Assembly (NCBI RefSeq): GCF_002113375.1
Contig: NZ_NEHO01000002.1
Span: 124,001-188,000, forward strand
Origin: Pseudomonas sp. R37(2017)
Lineage (GTDB): Bacteria > Pseudomonadota > Gammaproteobacteria > Pseudomonadales > Pseudomonadaceae
DNA length: 64,000 nt
Direction: 5' to 3'
Each line of letters opens with the position of its first letter. Position 1 is the first letter of the stretch. A program made the translations under genes and the position numbers. The notes under the pieces were generated by a model that worked only from the letters and a program-made list of their open reading frames with translations, was not told the DNA's origin and did not search any database. This document shows positions 38,949 through 47,683 of the stretch, in pieces.

Positions 38949-39365
38949 TCAAGGCCGCCACTTGGAGTGTTCCTGACGCCACTGGCTCAGTTCGATCACT
39001 TCCGCGCGTGGCTTCACCACATCGACCACCGGTTCGGTTTCATCGAACGGGACCGGGTAGGGCGCCAGTTCAATCTGTGCGCTATGGGCGCCGAACTGAG
39101 TGATAGTGCCGTTGTGGCGGGTTTCCCCGGTCACAGTGAATTCGAAGTTGTACACGCGGGCCAGACGTCGCCGCCCACTGGCATCCCTGGTGAACGCGAT
39201 TCTTTTCAGGGCCACGTTGCCATCGAGCAATTCGATCCCCAGTTTGCTGCAATGCTGCTTGACCCGATCCAGCGCGCGCTCGCGCAAGCCGTGGTTATGC
39301 CATAGCCATGCGCCGACAGTGGCGAACAGCATCAGCACGAATAAATTTCCCAGGGTCAGCATCAA
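38949..39365 (-). CDS. DUF3301 membrane-anchored protein
   Basis: A 138-residue protein with one N-terminal membrane segment (LGNLFVLMLFATVGAWLWH) and a cytoplasmic domain of the DUF3301 family (RERALDRVKQHCSKLGIELL, RIAFTRDASGRRRLARVYNF). Function unknown. It ends 5 bp from the convergent COG0523 gene and marks the edge of the zinc island. An alternative start is the second codon. Confidence 0.8.
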   Translation of the reverse strand: MMLTLGNLFVLMLFATVGAWLWHNHGLRERALDRVKQHCSKLGIELLDGNVALKRIAFTRDASGRRRLARVYNFEFTVTGETRHNGTITQFGAHSAQIELAPYPVPFDETEPVVDVVKPRAEVIELSQWRQEHSKWRP

Positions 39366-39481
39366 CAGGGTACTCCAACAAGATAGTGTCAGCTTAACTG
39401 CGTCGCTGGTCTGTCGTACAGGCTGCGTTTAGTCGCATACTGCGCGGCTAGAATTTCATTCGTTTTACGGAAATCCACCGC

Positions 39482-40354
39482 ATGAAACGTACACCGCATT
39501 TGCTCGCTATCCAGTCCCACGTGGTATTCGGTCACGCTGGCAACAGTGCCGCGGTTTTCCCGATGCAACGGGTCGGGGTGAATGTCTGGCCGCTCAACAC
39601 TGTGCAGTTCTCCAATCATACCCAGTACGGTCAGTGGGCCGGTGAAGTGCTGGCGCCGAACCAGATACCGGACCTGGTCGAGGGCATCGCGGCGATTGGC
39701 GAGTTGGGCAACTGCGATGCGGTGCTCTCCGGTTACCTCGGTAGCGCGGCCCAGGGCCGGGAGATTTTGACGGGGGTGGCGCGGATCAAGTCGATGAATC
39801 CGAAGGCGCTGTACCTGTGTGACCCGGTCATGGGGCATCCGGAGAAGGGCTGTAGTGTTCCGGCGGAAGTCAGCGATTTTCTGCTGGAAGAGGCCGCTGC
39901 CGTGGCGGACTTCATGTGCCCGAACCAGCTGGAGCTGGACAGTTTTTCCGGGCGCAAGCCGCAATCGCTGTTCGATTGCCTGGCCATGGCGCGTGCCTTG
40001 TTGGCGCGCGGCCCGAAAGCGGTGCTGGTCAAGCATCTGGACTATCCCGGCAAGCCGGCAGAGGTCTTCGAGATGCTGCTGGTGACGGCCGAAGGCAGCT
40101 GGCATTTGCAGCGCCCGTTGCTGGCGTTTCCGCGTCAGCCGGTGGGTGTGGGTGATCTGACGTCGGGCCTGTTCCTGGCGCGTGTGCTATTGGGCGACAG
40201 CCTGGTGGCCGCGTTCGAGTTCACGGCGTCGGCCGTGCATGAAGTGCTGCTGGAAACCCAGGCGTGTGCCAGCTACGAGCTGGAACTGGTTCGGGCTCAG
40301 GACCGGATTGCCCATCCGCGGGTACGGTTCGAGGCTACACCAATCAGTCTCTGA
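39482..40354 (+). CDS. pdxY: Pyridoxal kinase PdxY
   Basis: ATP-dependent kinase of the ribokinase superfamily that salvages pyridoxal to pyridoxal 5'-phosphate, 290 residues. The N-terminus [20 protein letters not shown] and the block [17 protein letters not shown] are typical. The C-terminal anion-hole/catalytic region is [14 protein letters not shown], where Asp is the base. Usual length; the ATG directly follows the short gap after the divergent DUF3301 gene. Confidence 0.95.
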   Translation: MKRTPHLLAIQSHVVFGHAGNSAAVFPMQRVGVNVWPLNTVQFSNHTQYGQWAGEVLAPNQIPDLVEGIAAIGELGNCDAVLSGYLGSAAQGREILTGVARIKSMNPKALYLCDPVMGHPEKGCSVPAEVSDFLLEEAAAVADFMCPNQLELDSFSGRKPQSLFDCLAMARALLARGPKAVLVKHLDYPGKPAEVFEMLLVTAEGSWHLQRPLLAFPRQPVGVGDLTSGLFLARVLLGDSLVAAFEFTASAVHEVLLETQACASYELELVRAQDRIAHPRVRFEATPISL

Positions 40355-40370
40355 TTCAGCGCTGCCCCCA

Positions 40371-40461
40371 TTCGCGAGCAGGCTCGCTCCCACAGGGATT
40401 CAAGTTGTAAGCACTCTTTGTGCAACACAGTAAAACCTGTGGGAGCGGGCTTGCCCGCGAT
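40371..40461. repeat. REP pair downstream of pdxY
   Basis: The left arm (40371 to about 40394) is of the GCTCGC class. The right arm (about 40438-40461) is of the GGGAGCGGGCTTGCCCGC class, with slightly diverged ends. It lies between convergent genes. Confidence 0.85.
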
Positions 40462-40483
40462 GGCGATTGAACGATCGAACACG

Positions 40484-40966
40484 TTAGGCGTCGCCCTTGA
40501 TCTCCTGGTAACGCTTTTCCAGTTCCTGACGAATTTGCCGACGCTGTTGAGCCTGGATGAAGCGGCGCTTGCTCTCGCTATTGTCTGGTTGCAGCGGTGG
40601 TACCGATGCAGGTTTACGCTGGTCATCGACCGCAACCATGGTGAAGAAGCAACTGTTGGTGTGACGCACCGAGCGTTCGCGGATGTTCTCGGTCACCACT
40701 TTGATGCCCACTTCCATCGAGGTGTTGCCGGTGTAGTTCACCGAGGCGAGAAAGGTCACCAGTTCGCCGACATGTACCGGCTCACGGAAGATGACCTGGT
40801 CCACCGACAGGGTCACCACATAGCGGCCGGCATAACGGCTGGCGCAGGCGTAGGCCACTTCGTCGAGGTATTTGAGCAGGGTGCCGCCGTGAACATTGCC
40901 AGAGAAGTTGGCCATGTCAGGGGTCATCAATACCGTCATCGACAGCTGGGCGTTTCCGGGTTCCAT
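40484..40966 (-). CDS. Acyl-CoA thioesterase (YciA-like hotdog fold)
   Basis: A 160-residue cytoplasmic hotdog-fold thioesterase that hydrolyses acyl-CoA esters. Conserved parts are NFSGNVHGGTLLKYLDEVAY (active-site helix), VTLSVDQVIFREPVHVGELV and the following strand. A charged C-terminal tail (RRFIQAQQRRQIRQELEKRY) forms a helix. I start at MEPGNAQLSM (40966). The frame extends 23 codons further upstream without family similarity. Confidence 0.9.
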   Translation of the reverse strand: MEPGNAQLSMTVLMTPDMANFSGNVHGGTLLKYLDEVAYACASRYAGRYVVTLSVDQVIFREPVHVGELVTFLASVNYTGNTSMEVGIKVVTENIRERSVRHTNSCFFTMVAVDDQRKPASVPPLQPDNSESKRRFIQAQQRRQIRQELEKRYQEIKGDA

Positions 40967-41254
40967 AGCATTCTCACGGGTCAAGGCCAGATTTGAGGGA
41001 TGCACCTCTGCGGGTGCCTCGGCGGTTTTTTTCAAACCAACAGTTATCGGGACGCCGGGTGCAGAGTCGCCGTCACGCCGGATCGATCTGTTTCCATATA
41101 TTGCACCGCCTTTCTGCCAGAAGTCGCGGTGTTACCCTTCAGAAAGCCCCGTTACAAGGGTATTTCCTACGCGTAAAGCAGATATTTACTCGGTATCGAT
41201 CAGAGCATTCCTGCGTCTGGGAATCGAGCAACGATAATCAGGGAGCCGCTCGCC

Positions 41255-43018
41255 ATGCATGCCATCAGTTTTATTCAGGATCTGGCAGTGATCATGTTGA
41301 TCGCAGGCGTGGTAACCGTGGTTTTCCATCGCCTGAAACAACCGGTGGTGCTGGGCTACATTGTCGCCGGCTTCATCATTGGCCCGCACACCCCGCCATT
41401 CGGCCTGATCCATGACGAAGAAACCATCAAGACCCTGGCCGAACTCGGGGTGATTTTCCTGATGTTCTGCCTCGGCCTGGAGTTCAGCCTGCGCAAGTTG
41501 TTCAAGGTGGGGGCCACGGCATTTATCGCGGCGTTCCTGGAAATCGTGCTGATGATCTGGATCGGCTACGAAATCGGTCGCTGGTTCGACTGGAACACCA
41601 TGGACTCACTATTCCTCGGCGCGATCCTGGCGATTTCCTCGACCACCATCATCGTCAAGGCGCTCAACGATCTGAAGTTGAAGAACGAGCGATTTGCACA
41701 GCTGATATTCGGTGTGCTGATCGTCGAAGACATTCTGGGTATCGGTATCATCGCGTTACTGTCCAGCATCGCCGTCAGCGGCACTGTCAGCTCCGGTGAA
41801 GTGTTTTCCACCGTGGGCAAACTGTCGCTGTTCATGATCGTCGCGTTGGTCATTGGCATCCTGATGGTGCCGCGCCTGCTGGCCTACGTCGCCAGATTCG
41901 ACAGCAACGAAATGCTGCTCATTACCGTGCTGGGCCTGTGCTTCGGCTTCTGCCTGCTGGTGGTCAAGCTTGAATACAGCATGGTCCTCGGGGCGTTCCT
42001 GATCGGTGCGATCATGGCTGAATCCCGGCAACTGCTGAAAATCGAGCGCTTGATTGAACCGGTTCGCGATCTATTCAGTGCGATTTTCTTTGTGGCCATC
42101 GGGCTGATGCTCGACCCGGCGATCCTGCTTCAGTACGCCTGGCCAATTGCCGTAATCACCGTAGCCGTGGTTCTCGGCAAGATGCTGTCTTGCGGCCTGG
42201 GGGCGTTTATCGCCGGCAATGACGGGCGTACCTCGCTGCGGGTCGGGATGGGCCTTTCACAGATTGGCGAATTTTCTTTCATCATCGCGGCACTGGGCAT
42301 GACGTTGCAGGTCACCAGCAACTTCTTGTACCCCGTGGCTGTGGCGGTATCGGTGATCACGACCCTGCTGACGCCTTATCTGATCCGCGCAGCTGATCCA
42401 TTGTCGACCAAGCTCGCGGGCGTCATGCCAGAACGTCTGGGGCGAGTGCTGGGGATGTACGGTGAATGGCTGCGCAGCATCCAGCCCCAGGGGGAGGGGG
42501 CGTTGCTGGCTTCGATGATCAGAAGGATTTTGCTGCAGGTTGGGGTCAACCTGGCGTTGGTGATCGCGATCTTCTTCTCTGGCGCGTTCTTCGCCGAGCG
42601 CATGTCGGCTTACTTGCAAGGCTGGATCAGCGATCCGAGTTGGCAGAAGGCATTGATCTGGGGTGGGGCACTGTTGTTGTCGCTGCCTTTTTTGATTGCG
42701 GCGTACCGCAAGCTCAAAGCGCTGTCGATGTTGCTGGCGGAAATGGGCGTCAAGCCAGAGATGGCCGGGCGCCACACACAACGAGTGCGCCGGGTGATCG
42801 CCGAAGTGATTCCGATCCTGTCGCTGCTGGTGATCTTTTTGCTGTTGGCAGCCTTGTCGGCCAGTATTCTGCCGACCAACAAGTTGCTGGTATTGATCGC
42901 CGTGGTCGCGGCCGCTGTGGCGGCGCTGCTGTGGCGCTGGTTCATTCGTGTGCATACGCGGATGCAGGTGGCGTTGCTGGAAACTCTCGACAATCACAGG
43001 GAGTCGTCCGGGCATTGA
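41255..43018 (+). CDS. CPA2-family cation:proton antiporter (KefB/YbaL-like membrane domain)
   Basis: A 587-residue inner-membrane antiporter. The Na+/H+ exchanger core of about twelve helices covers residues 1-380 (VVLGYIVAGFIIGPHTPPFG, FGVLIVEDILGIG, GLSQIGEFSFIIAALG). It is followed by four more helices (about 420-570) instead of the TrkA-N/RCK nucleotide-binding domain found in KefB and KefC. It probably exchanges K+ or Na+ for H+. Regulation by NAD(H) or glutathione through an RCK domain is not expected. Related proteins of this length are common in pseudomonads. Confidence 0.85.
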   Translation: MHAISFIQDLAVIMLIAGVVTVVFHRLKQPVVLGYIVAGFIIGPHTPPFGLIHDEETIKTLAELGVIFLMFCLGLEFSLRKLFKVGATAFIAAFLEIVLMIWIGYEIGRWFDWNTMDSLFLGAILAISSTTIIVKALNDLKLKNERFAQLIFGVLIVEDILGIGIIALLSSIAVSGTVSSGEVFSTVGKLSLFMIVALVIGILMVPRLLAYVARFDSNEMLLITVLGLCFGFCLLVVKLEYSMVLGAFLIGAIMAESRQLLKIERLIEPVRDLFSAIFFVAIGLMLDPAILLQYAWPIAVITVAVVLGKMLSCGLGAFIAGNDGRTSLRVGMGLSQIGEFSFIIAALGMTLQVTSNFLYPVAVAVSVITTLLTPYLIRAADPLSTKLAGVMPERLGRVLGMYGEWLRSIQPQGEGALLASMIRRILLQVGVNLALVIAIFFSGAFFAERMSAYLQGWISDPSWQKALIWGGALLLSLPFLIAAYRKLKALSMLLAEMGVKPEMAGRHTQRVRRVIAEVIPILSLLVIFLLLAALSASILPTNKLLVLIAVVAAAVAALLWRWFIRVHTRMQVALLETLDNHRESSGH

Positions 43019-43040
43019 CCACCCTGCGGCGTTGACTGGA

Positions 43041-43448
43041 TCAGCTTTCCAGCCAGACGTCCCGTGCCCAGTGCCATACCGACTCCCAGGACTCTTCGGT
43101 GATCAGCTCTTCTTCTCCCGACCACAGCACCACCGTGCCGTCCTCTTCGACGCAGTAGTAGTTGTCGCCGTCCTGGCAAATCGGGATCAGATCGCGTGGT
43201 ACGCCAGCATCCCAGGCATTTGCGGCTACATCAGGCAGGTAGGTATGCGATTGCGGGTCAGTGACGGTCACCGGTTCAAGGCTGCCGTAAACCACGTCGC
43301 TGACGGTCAGCAGGAATTCCTTGAAGACGAACGGAATGTTGATGAACAGTTCTTCTTCGACTTCTACCAGTTGGTCTTCGTCGGGCAATTCCAAGGGGAC
43401 CGGTACCGGTTCGTTGGCTTCACGCAGTTGCTCGATGATTTCTTCCAC
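43041..43448 (-). CDS. SMI1/KNR4 (SUKH) family protein
   Basis: A 135-residue acidic protein with the SUKH pattern: LELPDEDQLVEVEEELFINI at the start, then FKEFLLTVSDVVYG and CVEEDGTVVLWSGEEE with a tryptophan-rich end. SUKH proteins are often immunity proteins, but solitary versions like this are widespread housekeeping genes in Pseudomonas. No toxin gene is adjacent. The ATG lies upstream of a strong terminator region. Confidence 0.8.
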   Translation of the reverse strand: MEEIIEQLREANEPVPVPLELPDEDQLVEVEEELFINIPFVFKEFLLTVSDVVYGSLEPVTVTDPQSHTYLPDVAANAWDAGVPRDLIPICQDGDNYYCVEEDGTVVLWSGEEELITEESWESVWHWARDVWLES

Positions 43449-43531
43449 GTCCGGGATCCTCTTGCTTGAATGGCGCGGTTTATATGGGGCGGTTTATACA
43501 GTAGCTCGCTATAGATGCAACCGCGAAATAG

Positions 43532-43557
43532 AAAACCCCGGCCGAGGCCGGGGTTTT
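43532..43557. terminator. Rho-independent terminator between SUKH and Tim44-like genes
   Basis: AAAACCCCGGCC / GGCCGGGGTTTT with a 2-base loop is a 12-bp perfect stem with A and T flanks. It is placed upstream of the SUKH gene start and downstream of the Tim44-like gene, whose transcript it should end only if that transcript reads leftward through 43587. That fits, since the gene is on the minus strand. Confidence 0.85.
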
Positions 43558-43586
43558 GTCTACAACACGTGAATCTCGGAGGGTAA

Positions 43587-44465
43587 TCAGCCGTTCTGGC
43601 GGATACCTGCCACCAGCCAGGGCTGGTTTTCGCCCTGGACGCGCTCCATGTTCCAGCTTTCGCTGAATGCTTCGCCCTGATCGAAACGGGAGTTTTTCGA
43701 TACGCCGCTGAAGGTCAGGGTGGCAATGGTCTTGTCCGCGCGATCGTCCACGCCGTCCAGTTGTACATTGAGGTTATCAATGTAGGTGGACTGGAAGCCA
43801 TCGCCCAGATCGGCACGCTCACGCTTGAGGAACTCCAGCATTTGCGGGGTCACGAACTCGGCGATCTTGTCCATTTCGTTGGCGTCCCAGTGTTGTTGCA
43901 GGGACTGGAAGTGGTTGCGCGCCGCTTCGACGAAGTTTCTTTCGTTGAACCAGGCTGGAGCGTTGATCACTGGGCGAGCGGCAACAGGCGCTGCCGAACC
44001 ACCGAAGATCGAACCGCCGGCAGGTTTTTGTTCAAACGCTTCGCGTTGCATCGGCGCGTGGCCGGCTGGAGCGTAGTGCTCCTGCTGCTTGCGACGACGG
44101 GAAGCGATAAAGCGGAAGACCAGGAACGCAATGACGGCCATGATCAGGATGTCGAAGATCTGCATGCCCTGGAAGCCATCGCCCATGAACATGGATGCCA
44201 GCAGGCCGCCAGCGGCGATACCGGCCAGAGGGCCGAGCCAGCGCGAAGCACCACCGGCCTTGGCGGCGGCGCCAGCGGCACCGGCAGCACCAGCGGTCGC
44301 CGCGGCGCCGCCCATGCCTGGGGAAGAAGGAGCCATCTGGCTGGTCTGGTGCGTCGGCGCAGCGCCGGCGCTTTTGCCACCACCGAAGCGCTTGGCGGCA
44401 TTGACGTCGAGACTCATCGTCAGGCCAATGCACAACGCCATGGCGATGCTAAGAAAACGTTTCAT
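43587..44465 (-). CDS. Tim44-like domain membrane protein
   Basis: A 292-residue protein. A signal/anchor (MKRFLSIAMALCIGLTMSLD) is followed by a Gly/Ala-rich low-complexity stretch (about 40-75) and two hydrophobic segments (LGPLAGIAAGGLLASMFMG and IFDILIMAVIAFLVFRFIA). A basic patch (SRRRKQQE) leads to the C-terminal Tim44-like domain (ARNHFQSLQQHWDANEMDKI, EFLKRERADLGDG). Such proteins are common in proteobacteria with no firm function. I use the ATG at 44465, not the one five codons upstream. Confidence 0.85.
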   Translation of the reverse strand: MKRFLSIAMALCIGLTMSLDVNAAKRFGGGKSAGAAPTHQTSQMAPSSPGMGGAAATAGAAGAAGAAAKAGGASRWLGPLAGIAAGGLLASMFMGDGFQGMQIFDILIMAVIAFLVFRFIASRRRKQQEHYAPAGHAPMQREAFEQKPAGGSIFGGSAAPVAARPVINAPAWFNERNFVEAARNHFQSLQQHWDANEMDKIAEFVTPQMLEFLKRERADLGDGFQSTYIDNLNVQLDGVDDRADKTIATLTFSGVSKNSRFDQGEAFSESWNMERVQGENQPWLVAGIRQNG

Positions 44466-44644
44466 AAAGGGAATTCCCATTTGTGGAAGGCACGCGCGCC
44501 ATGTTGCACAGCTGAAGTGTTACTGGCTAGCGGCAGAGTGTTTCGGGCTTTTGCCTGACAGGTCGTGTTCAGCTTCAGTCAGTGCAATAAGGCCTTTTGA
44601 CTTTGATTTGTCAGATGAGTGGACAGGGTCTGTAGGATGATCGC

Positions 44645-45085
44645 CTAGCGTCGCAGAGCCAGCAAGACGACCCCGGCCGTGATCAGGCCGATTCCGCCCC
44701 ATTGGCGCAGGTCGAGTTTTTCACCCAGCAGGATAACGCCAAGAACAGCCACCAGCACCACGCTGAGTTTGTCCACTGGAGCAACCAGTGACGCCGGACC
44801 GACCTTGAGTGCGCGGAAATAGCAGATCCACGATGCACCGGTGGCCAGGCCCGACAACAGCAAGAACAGGTAGCTCTTCGCAGAGATCGATCCCAATGAC
44901 TGATATTGGCCCGTGGCGTACAAAATCAAGGCCAGGCTGACCAAGACCACTACCGTACGCAGCAGGGTGGCGAAGTCGGAATTGACGTTTTCGATGCCGA
45001 CTTTCGCGAAAATGGCGGTCATTGCCGCGAATGCCGCCGATAACAGGGCCCAGAATGTCCAAGAAGAAATAAAGCCTGAGCCCAT
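44645..45085 (-). CDS. EamA-family transporter, single-domain (half-size)
   Basis: A 146-residue membrane protein with one EamA domain of five hydrophobic segments (FWALLSAAFAAMTAIFAKVG to GGIGLITAGVVLLAL), half the usual DMT transporter. Single-domain forms act as dimers. The conserved end LLGEKLDLRQWGGIGLITAG is typical. Substrate unknown. Confidence 0.85.
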   Translation of the reverse strand: MGSGFISSWTFWALLSAAFAAMTAIFAKVGIENVNSDFATLLRTVVVLVSLALILYATGQYQSLGSISAKSYLFLLLSGLATGASWICYFRALKVGPASLVAPVDKLSVVLVAVLGVILLGEKLDLRQWGGIGLITAGVVLLALRR

Positions 45086-45134
45086 GCTTTCAGTGCCTTG
45101 TTCGGATCAATTTCTGTAGGTCCACGGGAAACCC

Positions 45135-45223
45135 TGTGGGAGCGGGCTTGCTCGCGAATGGCTGCACTGCGTTCATTCAGTCATGCCGCGATAACGTTCT
45201 TCGCGAGCAAGCCCGCTCCCACA
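45135..45223. repeat. REP pair (REPIN) upstream of the EamA gene
   Basis: Exact inverted 24-bp arms (45135-45158 and 45200-45223), core GTGGGAGCGGGCTTGCTCG, with a 41-bp spacer. It lies between the EamA gene start and the uvrD stop. Confidence 0.9.
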
Positions 45224-45243
45224 AAAGTCCAGCATCCAGCGTT

Positions 45244-47427
45244 TTAAATAGCTTCCAGCTTGGCATACCCCAGCATCAGCCACTTGCTGCCTTCACTGAA
45301 GTTCACCTGCACCCGGGCTTGAGCGCCGGCGCCTTCGAAGTTGAGGATCACGCCGTCACCGAAGATCGAGTGGCGCACGGTCTGGCCCAGGCTGAAGCCG
45401 GTTTCCGGAATCGCGCTGCCGCTGAACAGGCTGCCGCCACTCATCGACTGGTTGCCACCAAATGGACGGCTGACGCTGTTGGACAACCGCACTTCCTGAA
45501 TCAGGCCTTTCGGCACTTCACGTACGAAACGCGACACCTTGTTGTAGGTCTCGCTGCCATACAGGCGTCGGGTTTCGGCATAGGTCATCACCAGATTTTG
45601 CATGGCCCGGGTGATGCCGACGTAGGCCAGGCGACGTTCTTCCTCAAGGCGGCCGGGTTCTTCCAGGCTCATCTTGTGCGGGAACAGTCCTTCCTCCATG
45701 CCCACCAGGAACACGTAAGGGAATTCCAGGCCCTTGGCGCTGTGCAGGGTCATCAGTTGGATGCTGTCTTCGTGCTCGTCGGCCTGGGTATCGCCGGCTT
45801 CCAGCGACGCGTGACCGAGGAACGCTGCCAATGGCGTCAGGTCCTCGTCTTCTTCGCTGTTTTCGAAGTTGCGCGCAGCGCTGACCAGTTCCTCAAGGTT
45901 TTCCACCCGGGCCTGGCCTTTCTCGCCTTTTTCCGCTTCGTGATAGGCGATCAGCCCCGACTGCTCGATGACGGTCTGGGTCATCAGGTGCAGCGGCATT
46001 TCCATGCACTTGGCGGCAAGATTCTCGATCAGCTCGATAAACGCGCCCAAGGCGCCGGCTGCACGGCCGGTCAGGCCTTTGTTGGCCACCAGTTGGCGCA
46101 TCGCTTCCCACATCGACACATCGCTGTGGCGGGCATGGTCGCGGATCGCTTCAACGGTTTTCTCGCCGATGCCACGGGCCGGTACGTTGATGACCCGTTC
46201 CAGCGCAGCATCGTTGCCGCGACCTTCGAGCAACCGCAGGTAAGCCATGGCGTTCTTGATTTCGGCGCGTTCGAAGAAGCGCTGGCCGCCATAGATACGG
46301 TATGGAATGCGCTCGCGCAACAAGGCTTCTTCCAATACCCGCGATTGGGCGTTGGAGCGATACAAAATCGCGATATCGCTGCGAGACAAGCCGGTTTTCA
46401 GCACACTTTCGATGGTTTCCACCACGTAGCGTGCTTCGTCGTGTTCGTTGAAAGCGGCGTACAGGTTGATTACTTCGCCGTCGCCGCCGTCTGTCCACAG
46501 CTCTTTGCCCAAGCGCCCGGTGTTGTTGGCGATCAAGGCATTGGCAGCCTTCAGGATGCCGGCGGTAGAGCGATAGTTTTGCTCCAGGCGAATGGTTTCG
46601 GCGTCCGGGAAGTCTTCGGAGTACTGGTAGATATTCTCGATTTTCGCGCCACGCCAGCCGTAGATCGACTGGTCATCGTCGCCCACCACCATCAGGCTGT
46701 CCCCGCCCTTGGCCAAGAGGCGCAACCAGGCGTACTGCACGGCGTTGGTGTCCTGGAACTCGTCCACCAGAATGTGCCGGAAGCGTTTCTGATAGTGAGC
46801 AAGCAGGCCGGGGTGATCGCGCCACAAATCGAGGGCGCGCAACAGCAATTCGGAAAAATCGATGACGCCGGCGCGCAAGCAGGCGGCCTCGTAGGCCTCA
46901 TAAATGCCGCGCATGGTCGCCAGGAACAGGTCACCGCTGGCTTGAATGTGTTGTGGACGCAGGCCTTCGTCTTTCTGGCCATTGATGAACCATTGGGCCT
47001 GACGGGCCGGCCAGCGCTGTTCGTCCAGGCCGAGCTCGCGGATCACTCGCTTGACCAACCGTTGCTGGTCATCGCTGTCGAGAATCTGGAAGGTCTGGCT
47101 CAAGCCCGCTTCCTGCCAGTGCGCCCGCAACAAGCGGTGCGCCAGGCCGTGGAAGGTGCCGACCCACATGCCGGCCGGATTGATACCCATCAACTGCTCG
47201 ATGCGCTGGCGCATCTCGGCAGCTGCCTTGTTGGTGAAAGTCACCGACAGGATGGAGTGGGGCGAGGCGTTTTCGACCTGGATCAGCCAGGCGATACGGT
47301 GCACCAGCACTCGGGTTTTACCGGAACCAGCACCGGCCAGGACCAACTGACGACCCACGGGGGCCGCTACGGCCTGGCGTTGGGCATCGTTGAGAGAGTT
47401 CAGCAGAAGGGAGAGATCATCGCGCAT
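45244..47427 (-). CDS. uvrD: DNA helicase II UvrD
   Basis: Superfamily 1A 3'-5' helicase, 727 residues, for nucleotide-excision and mismatch repair. All motifs are present: Walker A AGAGSGKT (31-38), VTFTNKAAAEMR, DEFQDTN, GDDDQSIYGWRGA, the EQNYRST block, TLHSAKGLEFPYVFLVGMEE and RRLAYVGITRA. The C-terminal part (GQTVRHSIFGDGVILNFEG) is the Tudor-like domain that contacts RNA polymerase. The length matches UvrD (about 720) rather than Rep. Confidence 0.96.
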   Translation of the reverse strand: MRDDLSLLLNSLNDAQRQAVAAPVGRQLVLAGAGSGKTRVLVHRIAWLIQVENASPHSILSVTFTNKAAAEMRQRIEQLMGINPAGMWVGTFHGLAHRLLRAHWQEAGLSQTFQILDSDDQQRLVKRVIRELGLDEQRWPARQAQWFINGQKDEGLRPQHIQASGDLFLATMRGIYEAYEAACLRAGVIDFSELLLRALDLWRDHPGLLAHYQKRFRHILVDEFQDTNAVQYAWLRLLAKGGDSLMVVGDDDQSIYGWRGAKIENIYQYSEDFPDAETIRLEQNYRSTAGILKAANALIANNTGRLGKELWTDGGDGEVINLYAAFNEHDEARYVVETIESVLKTGLSRSDIAILYRSNAQSRVLEEALLRERIPYRIYGGQRFFERAEIKNAMAYLRLLEGRGNDAALERVINVPARGIGEKTVEAIRDHARHSDVSMWEAMRQLVANKGLTGRAAGALGAFIELIENLAAKCMEMPLHLMTQTVIEQSGLIAYHEAEKGEKGQARVENLEELVSAARNFENSEEDEDLTPLAAFLGHASLEAGDTQADEHEDSIQLMTLHSAKGLEFPYVFLVGMEEGLFPHKMSLEEPGRLEEERRLAYVGITRAMQNLVMTYAETRRLYGSETYNKVSRFVREVPKGLIQEVRLSNSVSRPFGGNQSMSGGSLFSGSAIPETGFSLGQTVRHSIFGDGVILNFEGAGAQARVQVNFSEGSKWLMLGYAKLEAI

Positions 47428-47683
47428 CGGGGCATTCTAGGGGGCCGCGACACACCGGGCAAACCCCGCTTCGCTTTAACCGATGAAAGTTATGCGAAGG
47501 ACGACCGGTCAGTCACCGACCGCAGGCGTTGGCGGGGCTTGCCTGCAGCATTTTCAGTGGTGTCGGCGGCTGAAAAATATGGCGATTTATTGATCAGCAG
47601 CAGTTTGGTCCGGGCAATTGCTTGTGTATGCTCCGAGCAGTTTCGGGCACATGCTCATCATTATAAGAACAAGAACATCGCCT

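Noticed and set aside
43041-43448. The SUKH protein as immunity protein of a contact-dependent toxin.
   Set aside because: No toxin, VgrG, Rhs or secretion gene is adjacent; solitary SUKH genes are common in pseudomonads.
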